A stretch of DNA of 64,000 nt from Zelonia costaricensis (taxonomy: Eukaryota > Euglenozoa > Kinetoplastea > Trypanosomatida > Trypanosomatidae), in the NCBI GenBank assembly GCA_030849075.1, contig JASAOO010003530.1:1-64000 (forward strand). Reading direction: 5' to 3'. Positions 1 to 9,811 of the stretch are shown here, one piece after another; the stretch's first letter is position 1; each line of letters begins with the position of its first letter. The notes beneath the pieces are model-generated. The model was given only the letters and a program-made list of their open reading frames with translations, was not told where the DNA came from and did no database searches. The translations under genes were made by a program, and so were the position numbers.

Positions 1-3000
1 GAAAAGGACGTACGAGGGGGAGGAGGAGGGGGGGCTGTGGAGAGAGGCGTATTGTGGGTGAGTCTGGCGATGACGTGCGCCTCCTGTGGAGGGGGGGATA
101 GTCGTGTGTATGTTCGATGTCGCGTTCCTCAGGCAGTGTCGCCGGGCCCGTGTAGCGAGGGAGGGAGGGAGGGAGGGAGGGGGGCGGCGGCGGCGGTATG
201 GGCAAACAAGAAGAGGTGACAGCCGGCGGGGAGAGCGCGCCAGGCACGAGACGTCAAGGTGGTAAGCAAAGAAACGAGAAAGAAAAACAGGAAAGTCGCG
301 TTGGGGGGGGAGCGGGAGAACGCGCACGCACAGGTACACACAGGTACACACAAACACACAACGTTTAGCTGCGCGTTCAGCTCGGCTTAGGTGCGCGGTG
401 ACCGTAGGTGGGGGAGAGGGTGACTGAGGGAGGCACGAGGCGAGGGGAGAGGGGGGGTAGGGAGGTGATTGACAGTCGGTTGCTGGAGTTTCACGTGACG
501 TAGCGGGGGAGCTGGCGGTGGAGGACCAGAAAGGAGATGCTGTGTGTGTGCGTATGTGTGTGTACAGAAGTGTGTAGGTGTGTTTTAATATGAGTTAGAG
601 CAGACATTAGGAAGACGTAGGAGACGAGAGCAGTGGACGGCGGATGCGTGGACATGAAAGCCCGCGCACACACACACACGCGTGCGTCGAGAAGGGCGGC
701 GGGATGCAAGGAGGCGGGGCTTCGCTCAGGGTGCACCTGTCGGCGTGCGGCTCAATAGCGATGGCAGCGAGCGAACTCTCCAGCACCGATATGTAGACCG
801 ATCAAGGTAGCGACTAGGCTCCACTCTGTTGCTTGTGACGGCTCCGAGAACGCCTACCCGGGTAACCAACGAGGCCGTCGAGCTCCCTCATCGCATCTCA
901 CCCTCCGCTGGCCCTAAAGTGAAGTCCGCTGCTCCCACTCTCTGCGTTCTTCTTTCGTTTTCCTCAAGACTCGATGGCGAACTCGTTCGGAGTCTGGTCT
1001 CGTTAGAATATACGGAGCTGCGACAACAGAAATGTCGAAGCTAGAGTGCTCCATGTATAAGCCTCTCACAAGGTCCAAGCACACACGCACACAGACACAC
1101 ACACACACAAGTAGAGAGAGGCACGCACGCACCAAGACGAGCAGACGCCGAGGTAAGCACGCGGCTCGGCAAGGGTAGCGGCGAGCGGTGCTGCGTGCAT
1201 AGGGCCAGCACTCTGGCGAGGCGCACCGACAGGCGTGTTCGACGTGCGTGTGCGTGTGTCTGTATGTGTATGTGTGTGTGTGTGTGTTTGTACAAGCCTG
1301 TGTGTGTGTGTTATGGGTTTTCGTTTCTTTTGAGGGATCCCTCGCCCGGGTTACCCACGCCTATTCTCTTTTTCCTCCCCCCCCCCCCTCTTTGCGCTCT
1401 CAAGACTGCCCTCTTGTTGCGTCTGCAAGTTCGTCAGGCCACTGCAGAGTCGAGTTGCTGCGCGTGGGGCGCTGGGGCACCCGCCGTTCATCACCGCACG
1501 CCGTGAAGCGTGAAAGAGCACGACGCATCGCCCACACAGGGGCGACAAGAGGGTTGGGCACGCAGACCCGAGTGAAGTCAAGGAAGAAGGGCAGGAGGAA
1601 GGGAACAGGTGGAGCGCACGTCATCACGCTAGTCTTCCCGTGCTAGGCAGGGGAGTGGGGGCGGACTGAAAAAGGGCAGGCCCACACCCTGTTGTGGAAG
1701 GCCTGCCTCACGGAGAACGGGAGAAGAAGGGGAAGGGAAGGGAGGGCGGTGAAGCAACTCACACCGCACCGACACGACGGAGAAAAAGGGGAAAAATGAA
1801 AGGACCTTTCCATCCAGCACCGTGCAGAGTGCCGTCAACATCGACAAGAAAGCAACGAGGAGAGGGATTAGTGAGAGAGAGAGAGACAAGGAGAGCGCGA
1901 TAGACAACCCACGGTAAGCAACCGAGGCAGCCCTGCAGCCATCACGCGTCTCTCTCTCTCGCGTTGGGATTGCGCTAGCCGCCTTCCATCCCCCGTCGCT
2001 TTAACGGCTGTCAAATCGTTCCATTTCTTCTTATCCTTCTCTCCCTTTTGCTTTTTTTCCTTCCTCGCATGAGCAGCGATCGCTGCGCCAGGAGTGTGCA
2101 ACGGAAAACAGAGAGGAACACCTTCTCCCCTCCCCATCCCTTCTTCGCCTTGCACACCCGCGTGTGACGTTCGTTTTCTCCTTCGCGGCTGCGGTGCACG
2201 GGACGGGCTCCACACGGCAACACGCCTTCGCCTTCTTCGCGAAACGGAAAAAAAGAAAGGAGCAACAGTTTCTCCCGAGTGTGAAGGGCGATCGTGCGTG
2301 AGTTTGTGTGTGTGTGTGTGTATTTTGTGTTCTCTTTTTTTTGTTTCCTGTTGTTGTTGTTTTTTTGTGTTTCTCTTGGGTTTTTGGGTCGCCGCGTCCA
2401 CTGCACGCATCCCCTTTGCCGCACCTGACGCGACGGCACCTCCTCCCCCCCCTTCCTCTCCCCTCCCCTTCTTCAGCATCGAGCCAGTGGTGTTGCCCCG
2501 TGTGTTGGACGCCCGTCTCCCCTCGTCTTGCCACCGCGGTCCACCTCGTGCAGCGCATCAGCGCCCACACCCAAAACACAATCAAAGCAAGGGGCCGCTG
2601 GAAAGTAAGGAGGGGGAACAAAGCACTCAAACCAAGCACACGCACGAGAAGAGAGGAAAAGGGGGGAGCGGACCCTCCGATGCCACAATATGCACTCATC
2701 ACACGCGCCCGTGTATGGGTGTGTGGAAGAGTGGGTGTGGGTATACCCGCCCGCACACGCCCTTACGTGTTTACTCTCTGTTTTTTTTTTGTGCGTGCGT
2801 ATGGCGAAGTCTTGAAAGCACCGACACACGCACACACGCACAGGCAGACACGAATTCACAGGGCGCGACACACACGCACATACGCGCACGTACAATAGGG
2901 CGACAAGACCAGCGCCGTGAACGGGGCCGCGACGAGAAGCCAAGGCGAGGGCTGAAAGAGAAGAGGCTGAGCACTCCGCTCGTCGCGTGCGTCATTGTGG

Positions 3001-3463
3001 AGCAAGAACGGGGCCGGACCCCGGAGACAGGGGTGGCGAGGCGGAGGGGCACGGGGGCGCGGCCCAGGCACGACGAGGGGAACCCGGGATTCAAGGTGAG
3101 CCGTGACAGCGGCCGCGGCAGGCAGAAACAGACTAGCCAGCGAGAAGAAAAAAGCAACGAGAAAGGCGGAGTGGCCGAGGCAAGATGGAGAACACTAGAA
3201 GAACTGATGGAGGAGGAAAGGGGGGGGGGCTTTGCCAATACGCTGGAACGCGCGACATGAGAGGCCGAACAGGAAGATAAAGAGGGGAAAGAGAGTAAGC
3301 GTGTTGTGTTTGCGTCCTGCTTCTTGTCAAAGGGGGGAAGGAGGTTGAAGGGCCGGACGCGTCCGTGCACGGACACAGATGACACGCGCGAGGCCCGCCG
3401 TGTGCGACTGCGTAAGGTCGAGTTGGCGCACCCTTCGCAGCGACAGCAGCAGCGGCGGCGGCT
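1..3463. other. Gene-free spacer, probable 3' UTR/intergenic
   Basis: I see no supportable coding sequence. Open frames on both strands translate into Cys-Val or Thr-His runs from TG/CA repeats or into Pro/Ser/Arg-rich noise. The stretch alternates purine-rich plus-strand blocks (about 1-750, 1560-1915, 2600-3360) with pyrimidine-rich ones (about 1320-1410, 1940-2560). It lies downstream of the GH32 stop, so the right part is probably that gene's 3' UTR. About 740-1050 is less repetitive and could be a decayed retroposon, but I cannot identify it. Confidence 0.6.
157..190 (+). repeat. GGGA tandem repeat / G-rich tract
   Basis: Five or more consecutive GGGA units are followed by a longer G-run. 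Four closely spaced G3 blocks satisfy the sequence rule for an intramolecular G-quadruplex. On the transcribed minus strand this is a CCCT tract, also usable as a polypyrimidine tract. Confidence 0.7.
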
Positions 3464-5005
3464 CTAGTGCTTCACGGTGGACTTCAGCCTCCACATGTTC
3501 CCACCCACCATGTCCGCCGTCCCGTTGATCGAGAAGACGCGCAGCGCACGGTCGCCCTCATCGGGAAAGATGCGAGACGAGAACGTGGCCTCGCCATCGT
3601 TCACGAACACCTCGATGGAAGAGCGGTCGATGAAGACATGCAGCTGCAGCAGCACACTCACCGGCATCTCACACGAGCGGTAGCCGCTCAGCATGTGGTG
3701 CGGGTAGTGCCGGTTTAGCACGAGGCGGTTCGACTGGGTGTCGACGTACAGCTCGGCCCCGCTGCCGAGCCACAGCCCGTACTTCTCCGCCGTACTCGAC
3801 TCCGTGTTGAAGGCGATGTCGATCTCGTACGCGTCGCAGTCCTCCAGGATGCGGGCATCGCTGTTGTCCTCCACCACGACGCTTGGCACGGGCGTCACCT
3901 CCGAGGCGCGCAGGCCAGCGAGCTCGCGCGGCGGCAGCATGCGCATCTGCCCGGTGGCCTCCACGTAGTGCAGCTCACGCGGCAGCGTCAGGCACCCACT
4001 CCAGCCATGCTCCTTCGTCGGCATCGGACTCTCCCACATGTTGCACCACGCAACGACGAGGCGCCGCTGCCCGTCGGCGGCGAGAAACGTCTGCGCCGCG
4101 TAGAAGTCGTGGCCGCGGTCCAGCTCACGGAACTCCCGCTGCACCGTCCACGGCGTTCCCGGCAGCCACTGCCCCACCACGTAACCGTTCTGGAAGCGGT
4201 TGCGGTAGTCGTAGTCCGACGCCTTCTTGCCCTGTGGGCAGAAGAGGAGCACCTTCACATCCTCGCGGTTGCCGATCGTGAAGTAGTCGGGGCACTCCCA
4301 CATGAACACGTTCTTGTCGTCCGTCACACCGAGCACCTGGCACTGCGTGTTGTCCCACTTCAGAAGGTCGTCGGAGGAGAAGAGGAGGAGCTGGCCGAGG
4401 TCCTTGGCCACATCACGCGCGCCACACACCATCCACCAGCGGTTGTCCTGCCGCCACACCTTCGGGTCGCGGAAGTGCACGTAGCCGGACGGCGGACGCA
4501 CCACCGCGCCGAGCTTCTCGAAGTTGACGCCGTCGCTGCTCACGGCGACGCACTGCTGCTCGTAGATCGCGTCTGGGTTGTTGGCGGTCGGCGCGTCCAG
4601 CACGAAGTGGCCCGTGTAGAAGATGTACAGCTTGCCCTCGTGTCCGACCGCCGTGCCGGAGAAGCAGCCGTCGCGGTCGCACGCGTCGCCCGGGGCGAGG
4701 GCGGTCTTCTCGTGCTGCCAGTGGACGAGGTCCTTGCTCGTCATGTGGCCCCAGTGCATCGGGCCCCACTCCGCGCTGTACGGGTGGTACTGGTAGAAGG
4801 CGTGGTAGGCTCCCTCGAAGTGAATCAGCCCGGTCGGGTCGTTCATCCAGCCCGTGTACGGAGCGAGGTGGTACTCCGGGTACCATGTCTTGTCCGTCGC
4901 CGTGGCCCACCGCGCGGCGGCCGCGGCATCGGCGGCGGCGAGGCGCTCGGCGTGGGACTCGGCCGGCTCGTAGCCCGGCGCCCGGTGGCTGGAGGAGTTG
5001 CTCAT
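3464..5005 (-). CDS. GH32 beta-fructosidase (sucrose / sucrose-6-phosphate hydrolase-like)
   Basis: Predicted 513-residue glycoside hydrolase family 32 enzyme cleaving beta-fructofuranosides such as sucrose. The five-bladed propeller carries the three family signatures: WMNDPTG with nucleophile Asp56, RDP with transition-state-stabilising Asp180, and ECPD with acid/base Glu238. A C-terminal beta-sandwich is marked by RSSIEVFVNDG. The frame stays open upstream to about 5200, but the first AG after the upstream pyrimidine tract is at 5065-5066, which makes the ATG at 5005 the first in the mRNA. With that start there is no obvious signal peptide, so the enzyme is probably intracellular, unlike the secreted invertases of these parasites. 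The C-terminus (VKH) is not a classical peroxisomal/glycosomal signal. GH32 genes in trypanosomatids are generally viewed as bacterial acquisitions. The family call is firm; the exact substrate is open. Confidence 0.95.
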   Translation of the reverse strand: MSNSSSHRAPGYEPAESHAERLAAADAAAAARWATATDKTWYPEYHLAPYTGWMNDPTGLIHFEGAYHAFYQYHPYSAEWGPMHWGHMTSKDLVHWQHEKTALAPGDACDRDGCFSGTAVGHEGKLYIFYTGHFVLDAPTANNPDAIYEQQCVAVSSDGVNFEKLGAVVRPPSGYVHFRDPKVWRQDNRWWMVCGARDVAKDLGQLLLFSSDDLLKWDNTQCQVLGVTDDKNVFMWECPDYFTIGNREDVKVLLFCPQGKKASDYDYRNRFQNGYVVGQWLPGTPWTVQREFRELDRGHDFYAAQTFLAADGQRRLVVAWCNMWESPMPTKEHGWSGCLTLPRELHYVEATGQMRMLPPRELAGLRASEVTPVPSVVVEDNSDARILEDCDAYEIDIAFNTESSTAEKYGLWLGSGAELYVDTQSNRLVLNRHYPHHMLSGYRSCEMPVSVLLQLHVFIDRSSIEVFVNDGEATFSSRIFPDEGDRALRVFSINGTADMVGGNMWRLKSTVKH

Positions 5006-5064
5006 GTCGACCAGTGTCAGCCGGTCACTCGGGGTCTTCTTGTAGTTGAACTGAAGGCAAACCG

Positions 5065-5182
5065 CTGACGGGATGAAGGCACCGGCGATGCGCGAGGTCG
5101 CACGCATGCGCGGCAGGCCGTCACACGAGACACGAAGGAGTCCCGCGTCACGTAGCGCACGAAGGGGGGGAGAGGGGTGGTG
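5065..5182 (-). promoter_or_regulatory. Putative trans-splice acceptor for GH32 gene
   Basis: A minus-strand pyrimidine tract (about 5162-5182) is followed by no AG until 5066-5065. Splicing there gives a leader of about 59 nt and makes the ATG at 5005 the first start codon. The tract-to-AG distance is long but allowed in trypanosomatids. Confidence 0.35.
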
Positions 5183-5998
5183 TGGCGTGTTGCAGGCCAC
5201 AGCACGAAAGCAGAAAGGGGAGGGAGAGCCGAGCGGGCGGCGAAGAGGGATGAGGCCACGTGCACACGTTCACCGGCGCGCAGAGTCGGGAGACGTGACA
5301 GAAGATAAAAGGGGGGTGGACCGGAAGCGATGGGGTGGGCAAGCGGCGGAAGCGAGTCGGGGGGCGAAAATTAAAGAAGAAGAGAAACACAAGGAGCGAC
5401 GATCGAATCGTGGACGAGGGGGCGGGCCACGACTAAGCCGGGCAGGACAGAGCGTCGGCTGCAGGCTACCTGAACGTGACCGTGAACGAGGAGGCGTGGG
5501 GGAGAGTAAGAGGGTGGGGGGAGGGCAGGAGTACCAACGAGGCAGCGATGACAACACGGGGGGAGCTGAGCACTGGAGATAATAAGGGGCGGGAGGGGAA
5601 TAGATCGGCAGAAGCGTGTATAGGAGGGCGGCTGCGTGGGTATAGGAAACGAAAAAAGGCGGAACGCAGTGCACCACGGCCGCGCGCGCTTCCTTGATGG
5701 GAGGAAGGGGGGTTGATGGGTAGGCAGGAGGTGTGCCGCGCACGTACGCCGATTTCCTTCGATCGAGCTGGTGCAGGAGAGGCGCGTAGAGGAGGCGAGT
5801 GAGGGGGTGGGGATGCGCTACTTGTGTGTGAACTGGAGAAGGGCGGGGGAAGGGGAGGGGGGCCTGCCACGAGTGACTCAGTTTTTTTTCTTTTGTACTT
5901 GGCGTGTAGCTTCTTTTGGCGTGCTTGCGTCGGGGTTGGTGTGGGGGAGTGTGTGGCGTGAGACGAGCTGCCTCGGCGTTGTTGTTGTTGTTTTGTCA

Positions 5999-6035
<37 letters not shown>

Positions 6036-6640
6036 AGCCGTGAGAGGCGAGAGTGGAGGAAGGGCGTCGACATTCGTTGTGGCTGCATGCGAGAGGATCT
6101 TCAGCAGATGCTACGCACACACACGTACACACAGGCGCACGTGTGAGCTGTGTGCAGCGGAGATTGTGACCATGACCGGCTTCCTTCAAGGTTTACGATA
6201 AGGGAAGGCGCCGATGATCTTATTCCTCTCCACTTCGCACCGCTTCATCTCCAAGCTCGGTCTCCGTGATGTGCCTGTTTGTGTGGCCGGTCGTCCAGAG
6301 CACGTGGTCTGCACCTGCCCCTCACGACTGTTGACTTTAACATCTCTGCTACTGTGACGAACCGATGTGCGGGACAGCTTTCATGAAGACGCAGGGGTGA
6401 GGGCGGTGGGGAAGGAGGGGAACGTACTCAACCGCACGAACACACAGGCACAGAGACACACACGTGGTTGATGTGATGACAGTCTGCGGACGCGCCACGG
6501 ACAGCTACAGCTCAGCAGTTGATCACGGCACCACTGCGCTCGTCCTCTCTTCGTGCACCGCGTGCGGGAAACCTCAGCCACCTCAGCGCACCCCACCCCC
6601 GCCCCGCCCCACACACTCCTGCGACCGCGGCGACCGTGGT
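5183..6640. other. Spacer between NDUFAF7-like and GH32 genes
   Basis: No coding sequence is supported. The plus strand is purine-rich (minus-strand pyrimidine tracts) over most of 5183-5860. A TG tract follows at 6005-6033 and CA-rich sequence at about 6113-6135. The right end is expected to be the 3' UTR of the methyltransferase gene. Confidence 0.6.
6005..6033 (+). repeat. (TG)n dinucleotide tract
   Basis: Uninterrupted TG repeat of about 29 nt, with a partly complementary CA-rich stretch about 100 nt to the right. Confidence 0.85.
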
Positions 6641-8077
6641 TCACCGGCTGCGTGCCTGCGGCAGCGGCGGCAGTGGCATCTCCGCGAAGTACGGCGCCAC
6701 GTTCGGGAAGTTGCGCGTCTGGAAGGCGAACGCCTTGTAGCTCTCCCCCATCTCCTCCTTGTCCATGAGTCGGCGGTAGTTCTGCAGCACCTTCATGGCG
6801 CTCTTCGTCTCCTCGTCCTTGATGACGTGGGCGAGTCGGATGTCGATGCCGTTCTCCAGCAGGAAGTCGTGCTGCGTCATCACCGGGAACCACTTCAAGT
6901 GCCGCCGCGCCACCTCGAGCCGCTCCAGCGCCCACCGCAGCTGGCGGAAGCTCACCCAGCACGAAAGGTCGACTTCGCCAGGGGAGAGCAGCGGGTCCAC
7001 GAAGCGGTGGCCGCGGATGCCGCGCAGGGTGCTGTGCATGTGCTCGTCCTTGCCGTAGTCGATAAGGAGGCAGGCCGCCTTCTGGCAGTCCATCATCTTC
7101 TTCATGAGCGACTCCATCGTCTGCATGCCGACCGTGTTCACCTCGTAGCAGTCGCCGTTCACGCCCTTCGTGCGGATCTCGTCGGGGATGAGGTACGCCG
7201 ACATCGAGCCCGACGGGGCGTGCACGAGCCGGAAGTGCGCCTCCGTGCCGGGGTCGGTGTCTACATCCACGCACGTCTCCACCCACCCGCGCTCCGTGAA
7301 GCGAAACTGCGCGACCGGCAGGGCGTCAAAGTACTCGTTCGCAATGAAGATGGTCGGCTCGAGCGAGAAGGGCAGCGACTCGAGGTCCATCCACCACTTG
7401 ATCTTGCCCTGCGCCGTCTGGAACTCGGCCAGCGCCTGCTTCTGCTCCTCGCGCCGCGCCGCGCCGACCTCGACGAGGTGCACCTGCAGGAAGTGCAGCA
7501 GGTGCGGGTTCGAGTACTGGATCTGCTTCAGCATGGTCTTCATCAGCGTGCCGCGGCCCGGGCCGAGCTCCACGAGGTGCACCACGCGCGGCGTGCCCAT
7601 CTTCTGCCACGCGTCCATGACCCACGCGGCGAGCACGTCGCCGAAGAACGGGATCTCCGCCGCGGTGATGAAGTCTGCCTTTTCGCTACCAATGACGTGC
7701 TTCTTGGTGGCGTAGTAGCCGTGCTGGGGGTGGGTCAGGCAGTCCTTGATGAACTGCGACATCGGGTAGTAGCCCTGTGCCGTGATCTTGTTCACCAACT
7801 CCGTGCAGAGCGGCGTTTTGAATTCCTTCTTGTTCGCCGAGTTCACCGTGGCACGGTCTGGCGTGGACATGTCGCTGGCGTGCAGGTTCATGGCGAGGCG
7901 CACGGGGGTGCAGCGCAGGAGGCCGCCGGCGCGCTGCAGCGGCACGCCACCACGCAAGGACATCCCTGTGGCTGCGAGCGTCGACGCGGCAGCGGTGGCG
8001 GTGGAAGAGGAGGACGGGCCGATAGAGGGGGAAGCCGCTACGGCAGACACGATGCGCCGCGCTGCGCTGACCCGCAT
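6641..8077 (-). CDS. NDUFAF7/MidA-family (DUF185) SAM-dependent methyltransferase, mitochondrial
   Basis: A 478-residue member of the NDUFAF7/MidA family. In other eukaryotes this family methylates an arginine of the NDUFS2 subunit and is needed for mitochondrial complex I assembly. Visible marks are GYY followed by DFITAAEIPFFGDVLAAW (about 135-152), the glycine-rich SAM-binding loop VELGPGRGT (169-177), and a later ANEYFDALPVAQF segment typical of the family. The N-terminus (MRVSAARRIV, then a Ser/Ala/Thr-rich stretch of about 60 residues with few acidic residues) looks like a mitochondrial presequence. The start at 8077 is preceded by a CA-repeat leader, and upstream in-frame sequence is repeat-derived. 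The family is secure; the substrate is inferred from homology. Confidence 0.92.
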   Translation of the reverse strand: MRVSAARRIVSAVAASPSIGPSSSSTATAAASTLAATGMSLRGGVPLQRAGGLLRCTPVRLAMNLHASDMSTPDRATVNSANKKEFKTPLCTELVNKITAQGYYPMSQFIKDCLTHPQHGYYATKKHVIGSEKADFITAAEIPFFGDVLAAWVMDAWQKMGTPRVVHLVELGPGRGTLMKTMLKQIQYSNPHLLHFLQVHLVEVGAARREEQKQALAEFQTAQGKIKWWMDLESLPFSLEPTIFIANEYFDALPVAQFRFTERGWVETCVDVDTDPGTEAHFRLVHAPSGSMSAYLIPDEIRTKGVNGDCYEVNTVGMQTMESLMKKMMDCQKAACLLIDYGKDEHMHSTLRGIRGHRFVDPLLSPGEVDLSCWVSFRQLRWALERLEVARRHLKWFPVMTQHDFLLENGIDIRLAHVIKDEETKSAMKVLQNYRRLMDKEEMGESYKAFAFQTRNFPNVAPYFAEMPLPPLPQARSR

Positions 8078-8767
8078 CTCCTCTATGGGTGTGTGTGTGT
8101 GTGTGTGTGTGGTGTGTGTAGATCGATCTGCCTCTGCGTGCCTGTCCGACCAAAGGACTGGCCTTCTGCTGTCAGCGCGGCAACGGCAAGAGACGGGGGC
8201 GGGGGGAGGGCAGGGCGTCGAGAGAGAGGATACGCGGAGGGGTGCGCACGTGCTGGCGCGTGGCCTCTTCGACGTGGAAGGGAAACGTGCGCTGAACTGT
8301 GCGAGGGGGTGTAGAGGCAGCAGCGCGCAAACGCAAAGCGCACAAGATGCAGAAGAATGGCGAAAGGGGTGCAGTGACAGCATGACGGGGGACGCTCAGC
8401 CGGCGATGGCGGGTAGGCACGCACCGGTGCACCGACGCCGTGCCCCGAGGGAAGTAGCCGCTCGCCACACAACACGACACGCAACGCCGAGGGCAGCGGA
8501 GTCCTCGCCGTGCATCGAGCAACCCACGCTGCGCCGTAACTCTCTTGTTCCTCTTTCAAGGCGGCCTGTTCAACCATTTGCTTGTCTGGTTGTTTGGTTG
8601 TTTTCCGGTTGTCCGCACGGGTGCACAATGTGTGCGCCTGCCTACCTCCTTGATTGGGGGAGTCCGTTGTGTACGGCTGCAACAGGGTACATCGGATGCA
8701 CGACCCCTGTCCATGACGGGCGCGCAGCACCTCCCTCTGACGCCCCCCCCGCCCCTCGTACTACGTA
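8078..8767. other. Spacer between FCP1-like and NDUFAF7-like genes
   Basis: Contains a TG tract next to the methyltransferase start (about 8091-8111), the putative splice acceptor, and low-complexity sequence with no supportable gene. Its right half is probably the 3' UTR of the giant FCP1-like gene. Confidence 0.6.
8169..8215 (-). promoter_or_regulatory. Putative trans-splice acceptor for NDUFAF7-like gene
   Basis: The purine-rich plus strand at about 8190-8215 is a minus-strand pyrimidine tract. The next AG on that strand is at 8170-8169, giving a leader of about 91 nt with no ATG before 8077. Confidence 0.4.
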
Positions 8768-9780
8768 CTAGAGGGGAACGACATCCTCCACATCGCCGTC
8801 GGTGTCGCCGTAGCGCCGCGGCGGCGGCCGGTGCAACTCGGCGAGAAACACCGGCGCCGCTGCTGACGCTGAAGTCGCCTGCGGCGCGGGTGCGCGCCGC
8901 AGCCCCTCGTCTGCACCGCTGACGGGGCTGGCCACGGCGGGCGAATGCAGAAGTGGGCCCGGCAGGAGCGCGACCTCCTCCGCCGGCTCCGTCGCCGTGC
9001 CGTGGCGCAACCACTCCGCAGGGGGCGAGGCAGGCGCCGAGCCAGACGTGGTGGAGGCGATGGCGGAAAGGGCGGCCCGCTCTGCTCCGCGCCCGTCCGC
9101 GGTGCCGCCCCGACCGGGCGACACCTTCACCTCTTCCCCCTCCTCGTCCACGTCGAACGTGGGACTCCCCGGGGTGCAGCGCGTGGTGAGCGGGGACGCC
9201 GCGGACGCCGACAGGCACACGCGAAGCGGCACCACATCCTCCACTTCGGAGGAGCTCGACCGTTTGCGCCCCGCCCCCGCCGTTGTGTAGGTGTGAGAGG
9301 ACGGGGTCGCCGAGGCGGATGGCGGGGACTCGTCGAAGGAGTGCAGCGCCGCAACCCCACCTCGAGGTGCCGACCCCGGCTCGTCCACATCAGCACGCAC
9401 ACCACCGGGCGGTGCCGTTGGGGTGCCGGTCACGGCATTGCCAGAGACGCCGCCCCACCACGCCGTCGAGGCAGCGCCGTCGCGCCCAGCCCCCCCACGC
9501 GTGTGCCACATGCCCTCCCACTCCTCCTCCTCCTCGCCATCAGCGCGCCCTCCGAGAGCGCCGCTGGGGTCCACTTGAGACTCGCCCGACACGCGAAAGG
9601 CCATCGGCGTCGGCGGCATCGACGAGGCCGCCATCAGCGCGGTGCTTGGACTCTCGCTGTCGCTGACGGACTCCGCGTCGCCGGCGTCCCCGACGCAGGA
9701 CGACGTGCGCCCGCGGACTCGGGCAACGGCGGCTGTGAGGCGGCCAGCGTCAGCGGCCCACACGGACGGCGCCGATGCCA

Positions 9781-9811
<31 letters not shown>

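Noticed and set aside
740..1050. Possible degenerate retroposon (SIDER-like) in the left spacer
   Set aside because: The block is less repetitive than its surroundings, but I cannot match any retroposon signature by eye; a profile search would be required.
2094..3260. 388-codon plus-strand open frame in the left spacer
   Set aside because: It translates TG/CA repeats and purine-rich sequence into Cys-Val, His-Thr and Glu/Arg-rich runs, with no ordered segment.
6464..8314. 616-codon plus-strand open frame
   Set aside because: Antisense shadow of the methyltransferase gene. It lacks recognisable domains and is Arg/His/Leu-biased as expected from reversed GC-rich codons.
8753..8771. Palindromic-looking TCGTACTACGTACTAG near the stop of the giant gene
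   Set aside because: The arms are too short to form a convincing terminator, and trypanosomatid genes do not use hairpin terminators.
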